A DNA stretch of 64,000 nt from Methylobacterium thuringiense (GCF_022179645.1 NZ_BPRA01000001.1:1-64000); one strand, 5' to 3'. Positions 26,333 to 37,489 are shown, counted from the stretch's first letter. Notes: generated by a model not told the origin, from the letters alone. Translations and numbers: made by a program.

Positions 26333-26952
26333 CATGTCTGCGTCATCCCGTTGCGTTCGCACGGTCTCCATTCCGGTGGCGCAAATCACGCATGCGGTTG
26401 CCATGCGGGCAGCCGCTTCGAGACGATGGAGGCCGACTTGGTCTCCCGTATCGAATCAGGCGAGAGCCTTCGGCATTGCCGATCAGGCCCGCCCGCCTGT
26501 GCCGACGCAGCGCAGTGCACTCAGGGTTATCGGGCCGCAAGACTCGGGATCTTTAGGCAATGCCGTTCCGGTGCTGCGACGCAGCTATTCAATAACAGTT
26601 TGGAATCACTCTGACATTCGCGGCCGCTCTTGATTGCTTTCCCTCTTCTCGGTTAGTGCAACGGCCAGACACCGACGCCGCCCTCGGCAGCGCCGGATAG
26701 TCCTGCTCATTCGATCCATCGCTCCTCGGGAGGCCGTTTCCGGCTTCCGCTGCATACGGTGCCGAGGACCCGCGCGACATACCCGCCGGCTCAGGGGGCT
26801 GGGGATCGGTTCGGGCGAAGGCGATCCGGTCCGCTGGACTGCTGCCGTACCGATCCGCCGCGTTCCCGCCCCAGGGGCGGACGTCCGGCGGGAGGACAGG
26901 TTCGACAAGGCAGGCTCGCTCAAGGGCCGCCGTTGAGAGGAGGACAGCCATC
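26333..26952. other. 620-base noncoding stretch before the exb operon
   Basis: No frame here has a family match, good start context or coding pattern. The sequence is less GC-rich around 26575-26650. The exb-operon promoter should lie in the right half; the GAGGAGGA ribosome-binding site of the next gene is at 26936-26943. A small RNA cannot be excluded. Confidence 0.5.
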
Positions 26953-27441
26953 GTGGTTCAGGGATTCGAAGTGGCCAGGAACGGACAGCTTTTTCGTCGT
27001 GCCGGGCGTGCCGCCGCCGCAGGATGCCTGCTCGCCGGTGCGCTGACGGCGCCCGCCTTCGCACAGGACGCCAAGCCGGCCGCTGCGACCGGGCCGTCGT
27101 TGAAGCTCGAACTGAACCGGCTCGAACCCGCCGGCGACAATTGCCGCACCTATCTGCTCGTCGACAACGGCAAGGGGACGGCACTGAAGTCGCTCAAGGT
27201 CGACCTGTTCGCCTTCGACACCGAGGGTGTGGCGCAGAAGCGCCTCGCGGTCGAACTCGGCCCTGTCCAGGAGAAGAAGACCGTGGTGCGCCTGTTCGAT
27301 TTCCCGGCCATCGCCTGCCCGAAGATCGGCCGCGTCCTGCTCAACGACGTCCTCGCCTGCGAGGGCGGCGACGCCAACCGCGAGAGCTGCCTCGAACGCA
27401 TCGAGACGGCGACGAAGACCAGCGCCGAGTTCGCTCGCTAG
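26953..27441 (+). CDS. periplasmic four-cysteine protein, first gene of exb operon
   Basis: 162 residues from GTG 26953, behind GAGGAGGA. A signal peptide (arginines at 15-16 and 19, hydrophobic AAAAGCLLAGALTAPAFA) is cleaved near residue 37. The mature domain (about 45-160) looks all-beta (SLKLELNRLEP, CRTYLLVDNGKG, LKSLKVDLFAFDTEG, VVRLFDF) and has four cysteines (64, 122, 136, 146), likely two disulfides. I do not recognise a named family. It lies 106 bases upstream of exbB on the same strand, so it probably belongs to the TonB energy-transduction operon. Confidence 0.85.
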   Translation: MVQGFEVARNGQLFRRAGRAAAAGCLLAGALTAPAFAQDAKPAAATGPSLKLELNRLEPAGDNCRTYLLVDNGKGTALKSLKVDLFAFDTEGVAQKRLAVELGPVQEKKTVVRLFDFPAIACPKIGRVLLNDVLACEGGDANRESCLERIETATKTSAEFAR

Positions 27442-27547
27442 CGCACCCCAAGCATCCGCCCGGCCGACGACCGGTCCGGCGCGGAACCGTTGACGTGGAC
27501 CGGAGACGGCCCACGTCGCCCGTGATCCGTCATTGAGGAGCCCGACC

Positions 27548-28240
<693 letters not shown>

Positions 28241-28378
28241 CGCCCCTTCGCCGGGCCGGCCCCCGGCGGGACGCGCGAGCACCGGCGACCGATCGATCCG
28301 ATTCGGGGTCGAGGTCGCCTTCGGATATCTGTTGCGGCTGCCGATGCGGCGCCGCCGACGCCCAGGAGGGTAGACAGC

Positions 28379-28879
28379 ATGGCGATGGGTTCGATCCGCA
28401 GTGGCGGAGACGACGAGGACGGCCTCGACGCGACCCCGATGTCGGAGATCAACGTCACGCCGATGGTCGACGTGATGCTGGTGCTGCTGATCATCTTCAT
28501 GGTCGCCGCGCCGCTGATGACGACCGGCGTGCCGGTGCAGTTGCCGAAGACCACGGCCGCCAAGGTCGCGCAGGCTCAGAAGCCACTCGAAGTCTCGATC
28601 GACAAGGAGGGTCACCCCTTCATCGCCAAGGACGGCTTCACTGCCGAGACGCTGATGCCGCGCCTGCGCGAACTCAAGGCCCAGAACCCCGAGCAGGTGG
28701 TGCTGGTGCGTGGCGACAAGGAAGTCCCCTACGGCAAGATCATGGAAGTGATGGGTCTGGTCGGGCAGGCCGGCTTCACCAAGGTTTCGCTGATCGCGCA
28801 GTCGCCGGGAGCCGCCGCGCCTGCGGCCGCCCCCGCGGCGCCGGCAGCAGCCGCACCGGCCGGCGGGGCGGTGCGCTGA
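28379..28879 (+). CDS. exbD: TonB-system subunit ExbD
   Basis: 166 residues. ISEINVTPMVDVMLVLLIIFMV-type segment (here MSEINVTPMVDVMLVLLIIF) holds the single membrane helix and the essential Asp of the proton path. The periplasmic domain reads VQLPKTTAAKVAQAQKPLEVSID, VVLVRGDKEVPYGKIMEVM and GFTKVSLIA. The last 27 residues are an Ala/Pro tail. AGGAGGG lies 9 bases before the ATG. tonB begins 4 bases after its stop. Confidence 0.93.
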   Translation: MAMGSIRSGGDDEDGLDATPMSEINVTPMVDVMLVLLIIFMVAAPLMTTGVPVQLPKTTAAKVAQAQKPLEVSIDKEGHPFIAKDGFTAETLMPRLRELKAQNPEQVVLVRGDKEVPYGKIMEVMGLVGQAGFTKVSLIAQSPGAAAPAAAPAAPAAAAPAGGAVR

Positions 28880-28883
28880 CATC

Positions 28884-29975
28884 ATGACCACGTCCGTTTC
28901 AACAGCCGATCCCGCTCGTGGTGGCCAGGGCGGATTGCTCGCGGCTCTCGCCGTGGCGCTGGTATTCCACGCCGCTGCGCTCGTCGGCCTGATGTTCCTG
29001 CATCTCAACCCGCCGTCGCCGCCTGGCGAGCAGCAGATTTCCATCGATCTCTCGCCGGAGATGATGGCGACGGAGACGCAGGCGCCGTCCGAGCAGGCCG
29101 CCTCCGAGGAGGCGCCGGAGGAGGCCAAGCCCGTCGGCGATCCGCCCGACGCGACGGCGCCCGAAGTCGCGGAAACGCCGACCGAGGCGAAGCCGGAAGA
29201 GACCGCGCAGCTTCCTCCCGACGAGGTCAAGCCGCCGGACGTCGCCGAGGTCCAGACCGAGACGCCGCCCGACGTGGTGCCGCCGCCGCCGGAGGACTCC
29301 ATCATCACCTCCGAGGCGCCCGAGGCCGAGCCGCTCGCGCCTCCGCCTCCGCCGGTGATCGCGCAGGCTCCCGAGCCGCCGAAGCCCGTCGAGCCGCCGA
29401 AGCCCGATCTCGCCAAGATCGCGGCCCAGCAGGAGGCCAAGCGCAAGGCGATCCTCGAGGCGAAGCGCCGAGAGGTGATCGAGGAGCGGCGCGAGGCCGC
29501 CGCGGAAGCCAAGCGCAACGCAGCGCGCGAAGCCGCCCGGGAGGTCCGCAGGGCCGCTGCGGCGGAGGCTCGCTCGAAGCAGGATGCGGCCCGCCGCGCG
29601 GCGGCCGCGACCGCCGCCACCGGCCGGCAGAATTCCTCGCAATCCTCGTCGGCTTCGAGCGGAGGCCGCACGGGCGCCAGCGGCAACGATCCGAACGCCA
29701 TGGCGGCCTGGAAGGCGGCGATCGCGGCCTCGATCCGCGGCCGCATGAACCGCAACGCCGCGGCCGGGACCTCCGGTGGGGTCGCCACGGTGCGGTTCAC
29801 CGTGAGCCGATCGGGCGCCGTCAGCGGGGCCGGGCTCGCCGGCAGCAGCGGAGTCGGCGCGATCGACAGCGCGGCGCTCGCCGCCGTCCGTGGCTCGCTG
29901 CCCGCGGCCCCCGCCGGCTTCGGCGGGTCGAGCCTCTCCGTGACCGTGCCGCTTCGCTTCAGCCCCGGCGGCTGA
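28884..29975 (+). CDS. tonB: TonB-family energy transducer with TolA-like helical spacer
   Basis: 363 residues. N-terminal membrane anchor (about 16-36, LLAALAVALVFHAAALVGLMF, including the key His), an acidic Pro/Glu spacer (about 55-165), then an Ala/Arg/Glu helical segment (about 172-250, EAKRKAILEAKRREVIEER) that resembles the TolA stalk, a Ser/Gly linker, and the TonB C-terminal domain (GGVATVRFTVSRSGAVSGAGL ... VPLRF). It passes energy from ExbBD to outer-membrane receptors. None of the receptors are encoded here. The mixed TonB/TolA architecture is unusual. Confidence 0.9.
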   Translation: MTTSVSTADPARGGQGGLLAALAVALVFHAAALVGLMFLHLNPPSPPGEQQISIDLSPEMMATETQAPSEQAASEEAPEEAKPVGDPPDATAPEVAETPTEAKPEETAQLPPDEVKPPDVAEVQTETPPDVVPPPPEDSIITSEAPEAEPLAPPPPPVIAQAPEPPKPVEPPKPDLAKIAAQQEAKRKAILEAKRREVIEERREAAAEAKRNAAREAAREVRRAAAAEARSKQDAARRAAAATAATGRQNSSQSSSASSGGRTGASGNDPNAMAAWKAAIAASIRGRMNRNAAAGTSGGVATVRFTVSRSGAVSGAGLAGSSGVGAIDSAALAAVRGSLPAAPAGFGGSSLSVTVPLRFSPGG

Positions 29976-30024
29976 CCGCGGAGCAGAGCGGCCGCGGCCA
30001 CGTTACCGTCGATCGGGCTGGAGC

Positions 30025-30567
30025 GTGGCCGTGGCCGTCCATTTCACCAGCGACACGCATTTCGGTGATCCCAGGGGCCTGCGCATTGACCGCCGGCCCT
30101 TTCCCGATCTCGCCGCGCACGATGCCGCGCTGGTCGAGGCCTGGAATGCGGTCGTCGGGCCCGACGACGAGGTCTGGCATCTCGGCGACTTTGTCCTCGG
30201 GCCGCCGCCGGAGCGGATCCATGCGCTGCTCTCTGCGCTGGCCGGCCGAAAACACCTGATCATCGGCAACAACGACGGGCCGGCGACCGTCGCGGCGCCG
30301 GGCTGGTCCTCGGTCGGGCATTATGCCGAGATCGAGGTCGAGGGGCGGCGGCTGGTGCTGTGCCATTATGCGTTCCGCACTTGGAACGGCATGGGACGCG
30401 GCGCGCTCAACCTGCACGGCCATTCACACGGCCGGCTCACGCCGATTCCGCGCCAATACGATGTCGGCGTCGATCCGATGGGGTTCCGGCCGGTGACACT
30501 CGATTCGGTGCTGACCTCGCGCCGCCCCCGCACTGCGAAGACGGCACCCGAAAAACGCGGAACCTAA
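30025..30567 (+). CDS. calcineurin-type metallophosphoesterase
   Basis: 180 residues from GTG 30025. All metal-binding motifs are visible: TSDTHFGD, WHLGDFVLG, IIGNNDGP, LCHYAFRTW and HGHSHG. It is a short single-domain cytoplasmic phosphoesterase; similar proteins act on small phosphoesters, but the substrate is unknown. It starts 49 bases after tonB on the same strand and may be read through from the exb operon. Confidence 0.9.
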   Translation: MAVAVHFTSDTHFGDPRGLRIDRRPFPDLAAHDAALVEAWNAVVGPDDEVWHLGDFVLGPPPERIHALLSALAGRKHLIIGNNDGPATVAAPGWSSVGHYAEIEVEGRRLVLCHYAFRTWNGMGRGALNLHGHSHGRLTPIPRQYDVGVDPMGFRPVTLDSVLTSRRPRTAKTAPEKRGT

Positions 30568-30668
30568 CAGCAGCTTGACCGTTCATCGCTTCGGAACCGC
30601 AACAATTGGTCTCGCCGTCGGTGACGGCGTCGGACCGATCCCGCAGTCACCGCCTCGAGTGTCCGATC

Positions 30669-30983
30669 ATGCGTCACACGATCCTCTCCGCCGGCCTCGC
30701 CGCGACCCTTCTCGCGACGATCGCCGCCCCCGCCTTCGCTTTCCCGTCTTGCGTGGACGGTCAGCGCAAGATCGAGGAGGCCAGCGCGCTGCGCTATCAG
30801 GCCCGCCAGGAGGCGCGCCTCGGCAACCACGACCGCGTCTGCGAAACCCTCGACGAGGTCGGCGACCGCTATCACGACGCGCAGGGCGCGTTCGAGGATT
30901 GCGGCAGCGCCGTCACGTCCATCGATATCCGCAGCGAGCTGCGAAACCTTCGCTTGGCCAAGCGCGTAAATCGTTGCGATTGA
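30669..30983 (+). CDS. small secreted protein of unknown function
   Basis: 104 residues from ATG 30669. Clear signal peptide (MRHTILSAGLAATLLATIAAPAFA, cleaved before FPSC). The mature protein is a charged helical domain with four cysteines (SCVDG, RVCETL, EDCGS, NRCD) that could form two disulfides. No family recognised. The frame is open further upstream to 30606, but the signal peptide defines the start. Confidence 0.75.
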   Translation: MRHTILSAGLAATLLATIAAPAFAFPSCVDGQRKIEEASALRYQARQEARLGNHDRVCETLDEVGDRYHDAQGAFEDCGSAVTSIDIRSELRNLRLAKRVNRCD

Positions 30984-31108
30984 GCCCGGCTTCAGCCCTG
31001 CCGTCAGGGTCGGGTGCGTCCCCACACGCCCGAGCGGCCGGGATTGCGCCATCGTCACGACCTTACCTGCCCCGATCCGCTCACCGCACCGACCTCAAGA
31101 GCATCACG

Positions 31109-31231
31109 ATGAACACCGCCAGCACCGCCGACACGCTCCCGACCGCCCCGTCCTTCGCCGCAGCCCTATGCGGATTCCTCAGCACGACGGCCGCGACCAC
31201 GATGCTGATGTTCCTCGTCCGCAGCTTCTGA
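31109..31231 (+). CDS. possible 40-residue hydrophobic peptide
   Basis: Short frame encoding MNTASTADTLPTAPSFAAAL followed by CGFLSTTAATTMLMFLVRSF, hence a potential small membrane peptide. No convincing ribosome-binding site. It lies in the 358-base gap between a secreted protein gene and a convergent small gene; the rest of the gap shows nothing. Confidence 0.3.
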   Translation: MNTASTADTLPTAPSFAAALCGFLSTTAATTMLMFLVRSF

Positions 31232-31341
31232 GCGGCTTCCGGCCGCGCGAGCATCGGCCGGGCGATAAGAAATCGTTTCAGAACAGAGGTTCGATACCCG
31301 GCCGATACGTCCGGGTCGGGCGCGACGCCTAGCGATCACCG

Positions 31342-31593
31342 TCAGGGTGCGACGTACCAGAACCGGCGCCGGGAAAAGAGCGCATCGGCCTGCGCAGCCG
31401 TCGCCTGCAACGGGTCGGTCTTCGCCGGAACCACGCAACGGACCTCTTTGCGGGTCGGCGGCTCCACCAGGGCGGCCTGCGCGGGCGGGACCAGCCCGAG
31501 GCGGGCCTGGATCTCGGGATGGCGGGTCGCGGAAATCGTCGCGACGCAGGCGATGAGGCTGCCGGCCAAGAGACCGAGCAGAAAATTTGTCAT
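31342..31593 (-). CDS. small membrane-anchored hypothetical protein
   Basis: 83 residues. N-terminal membrane segment (MTNFLLGLLAGSLIACVATI) followed by a polar tail (HPEIQARLGLVPPAQAALVE) ending in FSRRRFWYVAP. The anchor may be a signal sequence. No family recognised. It is divergent from flaF. Confidence 0.65.
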   Translation of the reverse strand: MTNFLLGLLAGSLIACVATISATRHPEIQARLGLVPPAQAALVEPPTRKEVRCVVPAKTDPLQATAAQADALFSRRRFWYVAP

Positions 31594-31763
31594 GCAAGCC
31601 GGGTCCAGGCTCGATCGAGCCGCACGCTCTCGCCCGGGCTATGGCGCACCAAGCCGGCACCATTGCGGCAGGCGGCGCGATGATGCCGAAATTTTAACAT
31701 CCGGCATGTCAGATCCGAATACACCGGACGGGCCAACCGTGCGGTCGGGGAGACGTCGGGGCG

Positions 31764-32144
31764 ATGATGCAAGGGGCCAACGCTTACGCAAGGGTTGCAC
31801 GCAGCGCCTTGACGCCGAGAGAGGCCGAGGCTGCGGTGCTGTTGAAGGCCGCGGGGCGACTTCAGGCCTTCTCCGGACAGGATCTGTCGAGCTCGGCCGG
31901 CCTGAATGAAGCGCTGATGTTCAATCAGAAGGTTTGGGCGATCCTGGCCGGCGCCGTCGCCGATCCGGCCAATCCGCTGCCCGACGAGATCCGTCAGAAC
32001 GTCACCAACATCGCGGTATTCGTGTTCCGCACCATCATCGATGCGATGATCGAGCCGTCGGCCCGTAAGCTCGATGCGCTCATCTCTCTCAATCACCACC
32101 TCGCGGCCGGCCTGCAGGGCAGCCCGGTGCCGTCGGCCACCTGA
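31764..32144 (+). CDS. flaF: flagellar biosynthesis regulator FlaF
   Basis: 126 residues from ATG 31764 (or 31767). The family pattern is clear: AYARVARSALTPREAEAAVLLKAAGRL, then LNEALMFNQKVWAILAGAVAD, PANPLPDEIRQNVTNIAVFVFR. FlaF is found in alphaproteobacteria and promotes flagellin synthesis or secretion opposite FlbT. Neither flagellin genes nor flbT is in the window. A flaG-like gene converges with it, so these two flagellar genes sit apart from the main cluster. Confidence 0.92.
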   Translation: MMQGANAYARVARSALTPREAEAAVLLKAAGRLQAFSGQDLSSSAGLNEALMFNQKVWAILAGAVADPANPLPDEIRQNVTNIAVFVFRTIIDAMIEPSARKLDALISLNHHLAAGLQGSPVPSAT

Positions 32145-32183
32145 TCCGCGATGGCCTCGGAAGCGCGCCGCTGAGATCACGCG

Positions 32184-32289
32184 GCGTTTCGATCGGATCG
32201 ACCGAAACGCAGAAAACGTGATCGACGCAAAAGTTCGGAGCAGGCTTCGCGCGAAAAACCGTCGCCACTTTTTCGCAGCCTGCTCTAGG
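32184..32289. repeat. dispersed palindromic element of Rhizobiales type
   Basis: Two hairpins in tandem. The first has arms GCGTTTCG/CGAAACGC. The second has arms AGCAGGCT and AGCCTGCT, with inner arms GCGAAAAA/TTTTTCGC. The text AAAAGTTCGGAGCAGGCTTC ... CACTTTTTCGCAGCCTGCTC matches, from memory, a repeat seen between genes throughout Rhizobiales and Methylobacterium genomes. Its right edge (CTAG) overlaps the stop codon of the flaG-like gene. Confidence 0.75.
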
Positions 32290-32629
32290 CGCGCTTCTCG
32301 ACTCTTGCGCCGGTGACGGGCGGATTCGGATCGCGTCCGTAGACCCGCGCCTTGATGATGATCTCGTTCGGGATCTGCACGATCACGTCGCCGCTGATCG
32401 TATCGGTCACGCGGTAGACGAGGGATCGGCTGTCGCCGTCACGCTCGAAGCCGCGACGTTCGGTGTCGGCCTTCCTGGCCTTCCCGGCATCCGGGCTGAT
32501 ATCGACCGAGACGGCTGGATCGAGGGTGCGATCCCCGCTGCCACGCGCGTCGCCGGTATCGGCCGCGCGGGTGGGCGGATCGACGGCTGCGATCGGCGGC
32601 GGAGAGGTGACGGGACGGATCGGATCCAT
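32285..32629 (-). CDS. FlaG-like protein
   Basis: 114 residues. A Pro/Ala/Asp-rich N-terminal half precedes a C-terminal core, DSRSLVYRVTDTISGDVIVQ followed by IPNEIIIKARVY, which resembles the end of FlaG (VYRVVDKETGEVIRQIP). No signal peptide. Proximity to flaF supports a flagellar role, but similarity is short and the assignment tentative. The stop codon TAG comes from the edge of a dispersed repeat, so the original C terminus may have differed. Confidence 0.65.
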   Translation of the reverse strand: MDPIRPVTSPPPIAAVDPPTRAADTGDARGSGDRTLDPAVSVDISPDAGKARKADTERRGFERDGDSRSLVYRVTDTISGDVIVQIPNEIIIKARVYGRDPNPPVTGARVEKRA

Positions 32630-32816
32630 GACATGCTCCCGGATTGCGAGGGGCTACGTCGAAGGATTCATCGTCCGGAGTCATCCGACTCTTAACGCAG
32701 CCCGCTTATCCCCCGGCGACCCAGAGCAGTGCTTCCATTGCGTTAACGGCGTCCGGACATTTCTACGGAAATCGGATCGGCGCGCCCTGCCGGACACGCC
32801 GATCCGGTGATCGGGG

Positions 32817-34886
<2,070 letters not shown>

Positions 34887-35008
34887 ACGGTTCCAGAGTC
34901 GGAGTCCGGGCGCGTTTTGTCAATGCGGACGGTGAGAGCTGGATGTCGAGGTCGTCCGGCTAAACGGCATTTCCCCCGGCCTCGAGATGACGATGCCGGG
35001 ACGGCCCC

Positions 35009-35455
35009 TCAGTCCATGCACATCTTGAAGTAGATCTGCCGGATCTCTTCCATGGCCTGAAACCCCTCGGCGCGCGGGTTCAGAAGCTCCGGCCCGTCCG
35101 GAACCCGGCCGAAGAACGCGTTGGACAGATCGACCACGAAACCCCGCTCGCCCGAATAGAGGCCGTCCCGATTCTTCACGTTGACCGATCCGCAGATCCA
35201 CGAGCCCTCGGCTTTGCGCAGGGACGTCACCTTCGGAGCGAGCTCTTCGAACCGCTGCCCGATCAGGTCGAGGACGATGCGCGCGTTCGCCTTGCCGATG
35301 GCCGTATCCGAGCCGTCTTCCACGACCTGTGCATGGGACGCGAGGGGCGTCACCAACGCAGAAAGCGCCAGGACATGAAGCGAAACCGCCAAAGCCGTCG
35401 CAGTTCTATGGCGATCGATTCGAGGACACATCGGCGTAAGTCTCTCGAACCTCAT
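35009..35455 (-). CDS. secreted protein of unknown function, second gene of a pair
   Basis: 148 residues. A basic start region and hydrophobic segment (ALAVSLHVLALSALVTPLASHA) form a signal peptide. The mature part (about 43-148) is acidic with two cysteines (WICGSV and the terminal KMCMD), and contains KNRDGLYSGERGFVVDLSNAFFGRVPDGPE. No family recognised. ATG 35455 overlaps the preceding stop (ATGA); ATG 35431 is an alternative start. Confidence 0.75.
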   Translation of the reverse strand: MRFERLTPMCPRIDRHRTATALAVSLHVLALSALVTPLASHAQVVEDGSDTAIGKANARIVLDLIGQRFEELAPKVTSLRKAEGSWICGSVNVKNRDGLYSGERGFVVDLSNAFFGRVPDGPELLNPRAEGFQAMEEIRQIYFKMCMD

Positions 35456-35667
35456 TTGCCCGACGTCTTGACGATCCGGCCTTTGGGGGCTGACGGGTTG
35501 GATTCGGCGATCAGGATGTCGAGCGACAGGCGCACGATCTCTACCGCGCTCACGCCTTTGCTATCCGCCTCGGCCTGAACTTCGGCTTGCTCTGCCGGAC
35601 TCATGCCGTCGAACAGCGCCTGCGCGACCCCGGCGGATGCGTCCTTGTGATGTTCGCCCATCGTCAT
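35452..35667 (-). CDS. small acidic hypothetical protein, first gene of a pair
   Basis: 71 residues, cytoplasmic, with a helical core AQALFDGMSPAEQAEVQAEADSKG and a second part, VSAVEIVRLSLDILIAESNP. It starts at ATG 35667 with AGGGA 4 bases upstream. Its TGA overlaps the ATG of the next gene. Function unknown. Confidence 0.7.
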   Translation of the reverse strand: MTMGEHHKDASAGVAQALFDGMSPAEQAEVQAEADSKGVSAVEIVRLSLDILIAESNPSAPKGRIVKTSGK

Positions 35668-35740
35668 CGTCCCTAAGAATTCTTATTATAGACTTACAGA
35701 ATAGAGCATCCTCTCGTCTCCACTCTGCTGTCGAGATCTC

Positions 35741-36511
35741 CTACCACAGCCGCATCAACCGGTAACCCGTCACCACGTCTTGCGGCGAGAAGCCGAAACT
35801 GGCGGTGATGGTGAGGCCGGCTCCGAAGATCGCGCGGGTGAAGGCACCGGAGAGCAGAAACAGCCCGGTGATGACGAGGCCGCTATAGCGGCCGATCTGG
35901 TCGCCGGCCTCGCGCGCGCCGTCGGGGATCCACGGCCGGATGATGCCGTAGCCGTCGAGGCCGGGGATCGGCAGCAGGTTCAGGACGATCGCGGTGGCCT
36001 GATAGAGCGCCGAGACGGCGAGCACCGCGCGGATCGTGTCGGCATCCTCGCTCGCGAGACCGTAGAGCAGCACCAGGAACACCAGGAAGGCGAGATTCAT
36101 GGCCGGGCCGGCCAGCGAGACCGCCGACTGCCACATGGGCGACCGCAGCAGATCGCGGTTCACGAACACCGCGCCGCCGGGAAAGCCGATGCCGCCGAGG
36201 ATCGTGAACAGTACCGGCAGGACGATCGAGGTCAGCGGATCGATGTAGAGGCGCGGATCGAGCGTCAGGTAGCCGGTGCCGGCGATCGCGTGGTCGCCGC
36301 CCTTCCAGGCGACGAAGGCGTGGCCGAACTCGTGCAGGCAGAGCGAGAGAACCCAGCCGGCCAGCACGAAGACGAAGGCGAGGCCCTTCTGGCCGCCGAG
36401 GCCGAACTGGATCGCCAACCCCGTGCCCGCGAAGGTCAGCAGGATCATCAGGAAGTTGAAGCTCGGGATGGCGGCGTCGCCCGCCTCACCCGATCGCGGC
36501 ATCTGCACCAT
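35741..36511 (-). CDS. site-2 protease family (M50) membrane metalloprotease
   Basis: 256 residues from ATG 36511. The zinc site is CLHEFGHAFVAW (HExxH) in the first part and NLLPIPGLDGYGI (the LDG motif with the third ligand Asp) in the second. About six membrane segments. Members of this compact group (rseP-like without PDZ) cleave membrane-bound substrates. The substrate is unknown and no sigma/anti-sigma pair is adjacent. An upstream frame to 36595 is unlikely to be translated. It is divergent from a hydrolase gene. Confidence 0.88.
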   Translation of the reverse strand: MVQMPRSGEAGDAAIPSFNFLMILLTFAGTGLAIQFGLGGQKGLAFVFVLAGWVLSLCLHEFGHAFVAWKGGDHAIAGTGYLTLDPRLYIDPLTSIVLPVLFTILGGIGFPGGAVFVNRDLLRSPMWQSAVSLAGPAMNLAFLVFLVLLYGLASEDADTIRAVLAVSALYQATAIVLNLLPIPGLDGYGIIRPWIPDGAREAGDQIGRYSGLVITGLFLLSGAFTRAIFGAGLTITASFGFSPQDVVTGYRLMRLW

Positions 36512-36663
36512 GGTCACCCGGCTTCCGGCGTCGGCGGTGGGCGAGAATGTGCCCGATCCGCCATGTCTTTGGTGGTCCGGCCTGTCTTTGGGCATCCGCC
36601 CTCTCTTTGGGAAGGGGTGCGAGGCGGTGTAAGCACGCCGTGGTTCGTGAGCTTGGCGGGGCC

Positions 36664-37488
36664 ATGCGCATCCTCGGATACCTGCTCGTCGCCATCCTCT
36701 GCCTCTACGGGGCGGCGGCCGGCGTGCTGGCGTTCTACCAGCGCCGGTTGATCTATCCGGGCGCCTTCATGGCGTTTCCGCATGACGACGCCGTGCCGGC
36801 TGGGACCGAGGCGGTCACGCTGACGACTGCCGACGGCGAGCGGCTGCACGGGTTGTGGTCGGCGCCCAGACCCGGCTGTGGCGTCGTGCTCAGCTTTCAT
36901 GGCAACGCCTCGTTTCCCGGGCCGCATGCGGCGCGCTTCGCCGGCTCGCCCTGGCGGGAGGCGGGCTGGGGCGTGCTCTCGATCGCCTATCGCGGCTATC
37001 CCGGCTCCACCGGATCGCCCAGTGAGACCGGGCTGATCGAGGACGGGTTCTCGGCTTACCGCTTCGTCTCCGAGAAGGCGCCCGGCGCGCCGGTGCTGCT
37101 CCACGGCCACTCGCTGGGGGCCGCCGTCGCGGTGGCCGTGGCCGAGAGCCGGCCGCATCTCGGCCTCTATCTCGAAGCGCCGTTCGATTCGATGAGCCAC
37201 GTGGTGCGGGTGCATTTCCCCTACGTGCCCTCGGGCCTGTTTCTGCTCGACACCTACCGCTCCGATCTGCGCATCGCGCACGGCAGCGCGCCGGTGCTGA
37301 TCGTCCAGGGCGACGACGACAACATCGTGCCGGATGCGCTTGCCCGCGAGCTGGCCTCGGCCGCCGGGCCGCGGGCGCGGATCGAGCTGATCCCGGGCGA
37401 CCACGTGTCGATCCTCGGCAGCCGCGACGGCGAGGCCGAGGCGCTGTTTCGGGGGACGATCCCGGTGCCTTGCGGGGCTGGCCGATAG
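36664..37488 (+). CDS. alpha/beta hydrolase with N-terminal membrane anchor
   Basis: 274 residues from ATG 36664. A membrane segment (1-22, MRILGYLLVAILCLYGAAAG) is followed by RRLIYPG, the typical BEM46-like linker. The hydrolase fold has the oxyanion motif VLSFHGNA, the nucleophile elbow HGHSLGAAV, the acid in VQGDDDNIV and the catalytic His in PGDHVSILG. It is probably a membrane-attached esterase or peptidase of the BEM46/YtnA type. It converges with the ceramidase-like gene, their stop codons one base apart. Confidence 0.88.
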   Translation: MRILGYLLVAILCLYGAAAGVLAFYQRRLIYPGAFMAFPHDDAVPAGTEAVTLTTADGERLHGLWSAPRPGCGVVLSFHGNASFPGPHAARFAGSPWREAGWGVLSIAYRGYPGSTGSPSETGLIEDGFSAYRFVSEKAPGAPVLLHGHSLGAAVAVAVAESRPHLGLYLEAPFDSMSHVVRVHFPYVPSGLFLLDTYRSDLRIAHGSAPVLIVQGDDDNIVPDALARELASAAGPRARIELIPGDHVSILGSRDGEAEALFRGTIPVPCGAGR

Positions 37489-37489
37489 T

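Noticed and set aside
26285..26936. several 65-120 codon frames after tRNA-Pro
   Set aside because: No family, no start context and no coding pattern; treated as noncoding.
26179..26952. tRNA-Pro as attachment site of an integrated element
   Set aside because: No integrase, no repeated tRNA 3' end and no foreign-looking genes downstream.
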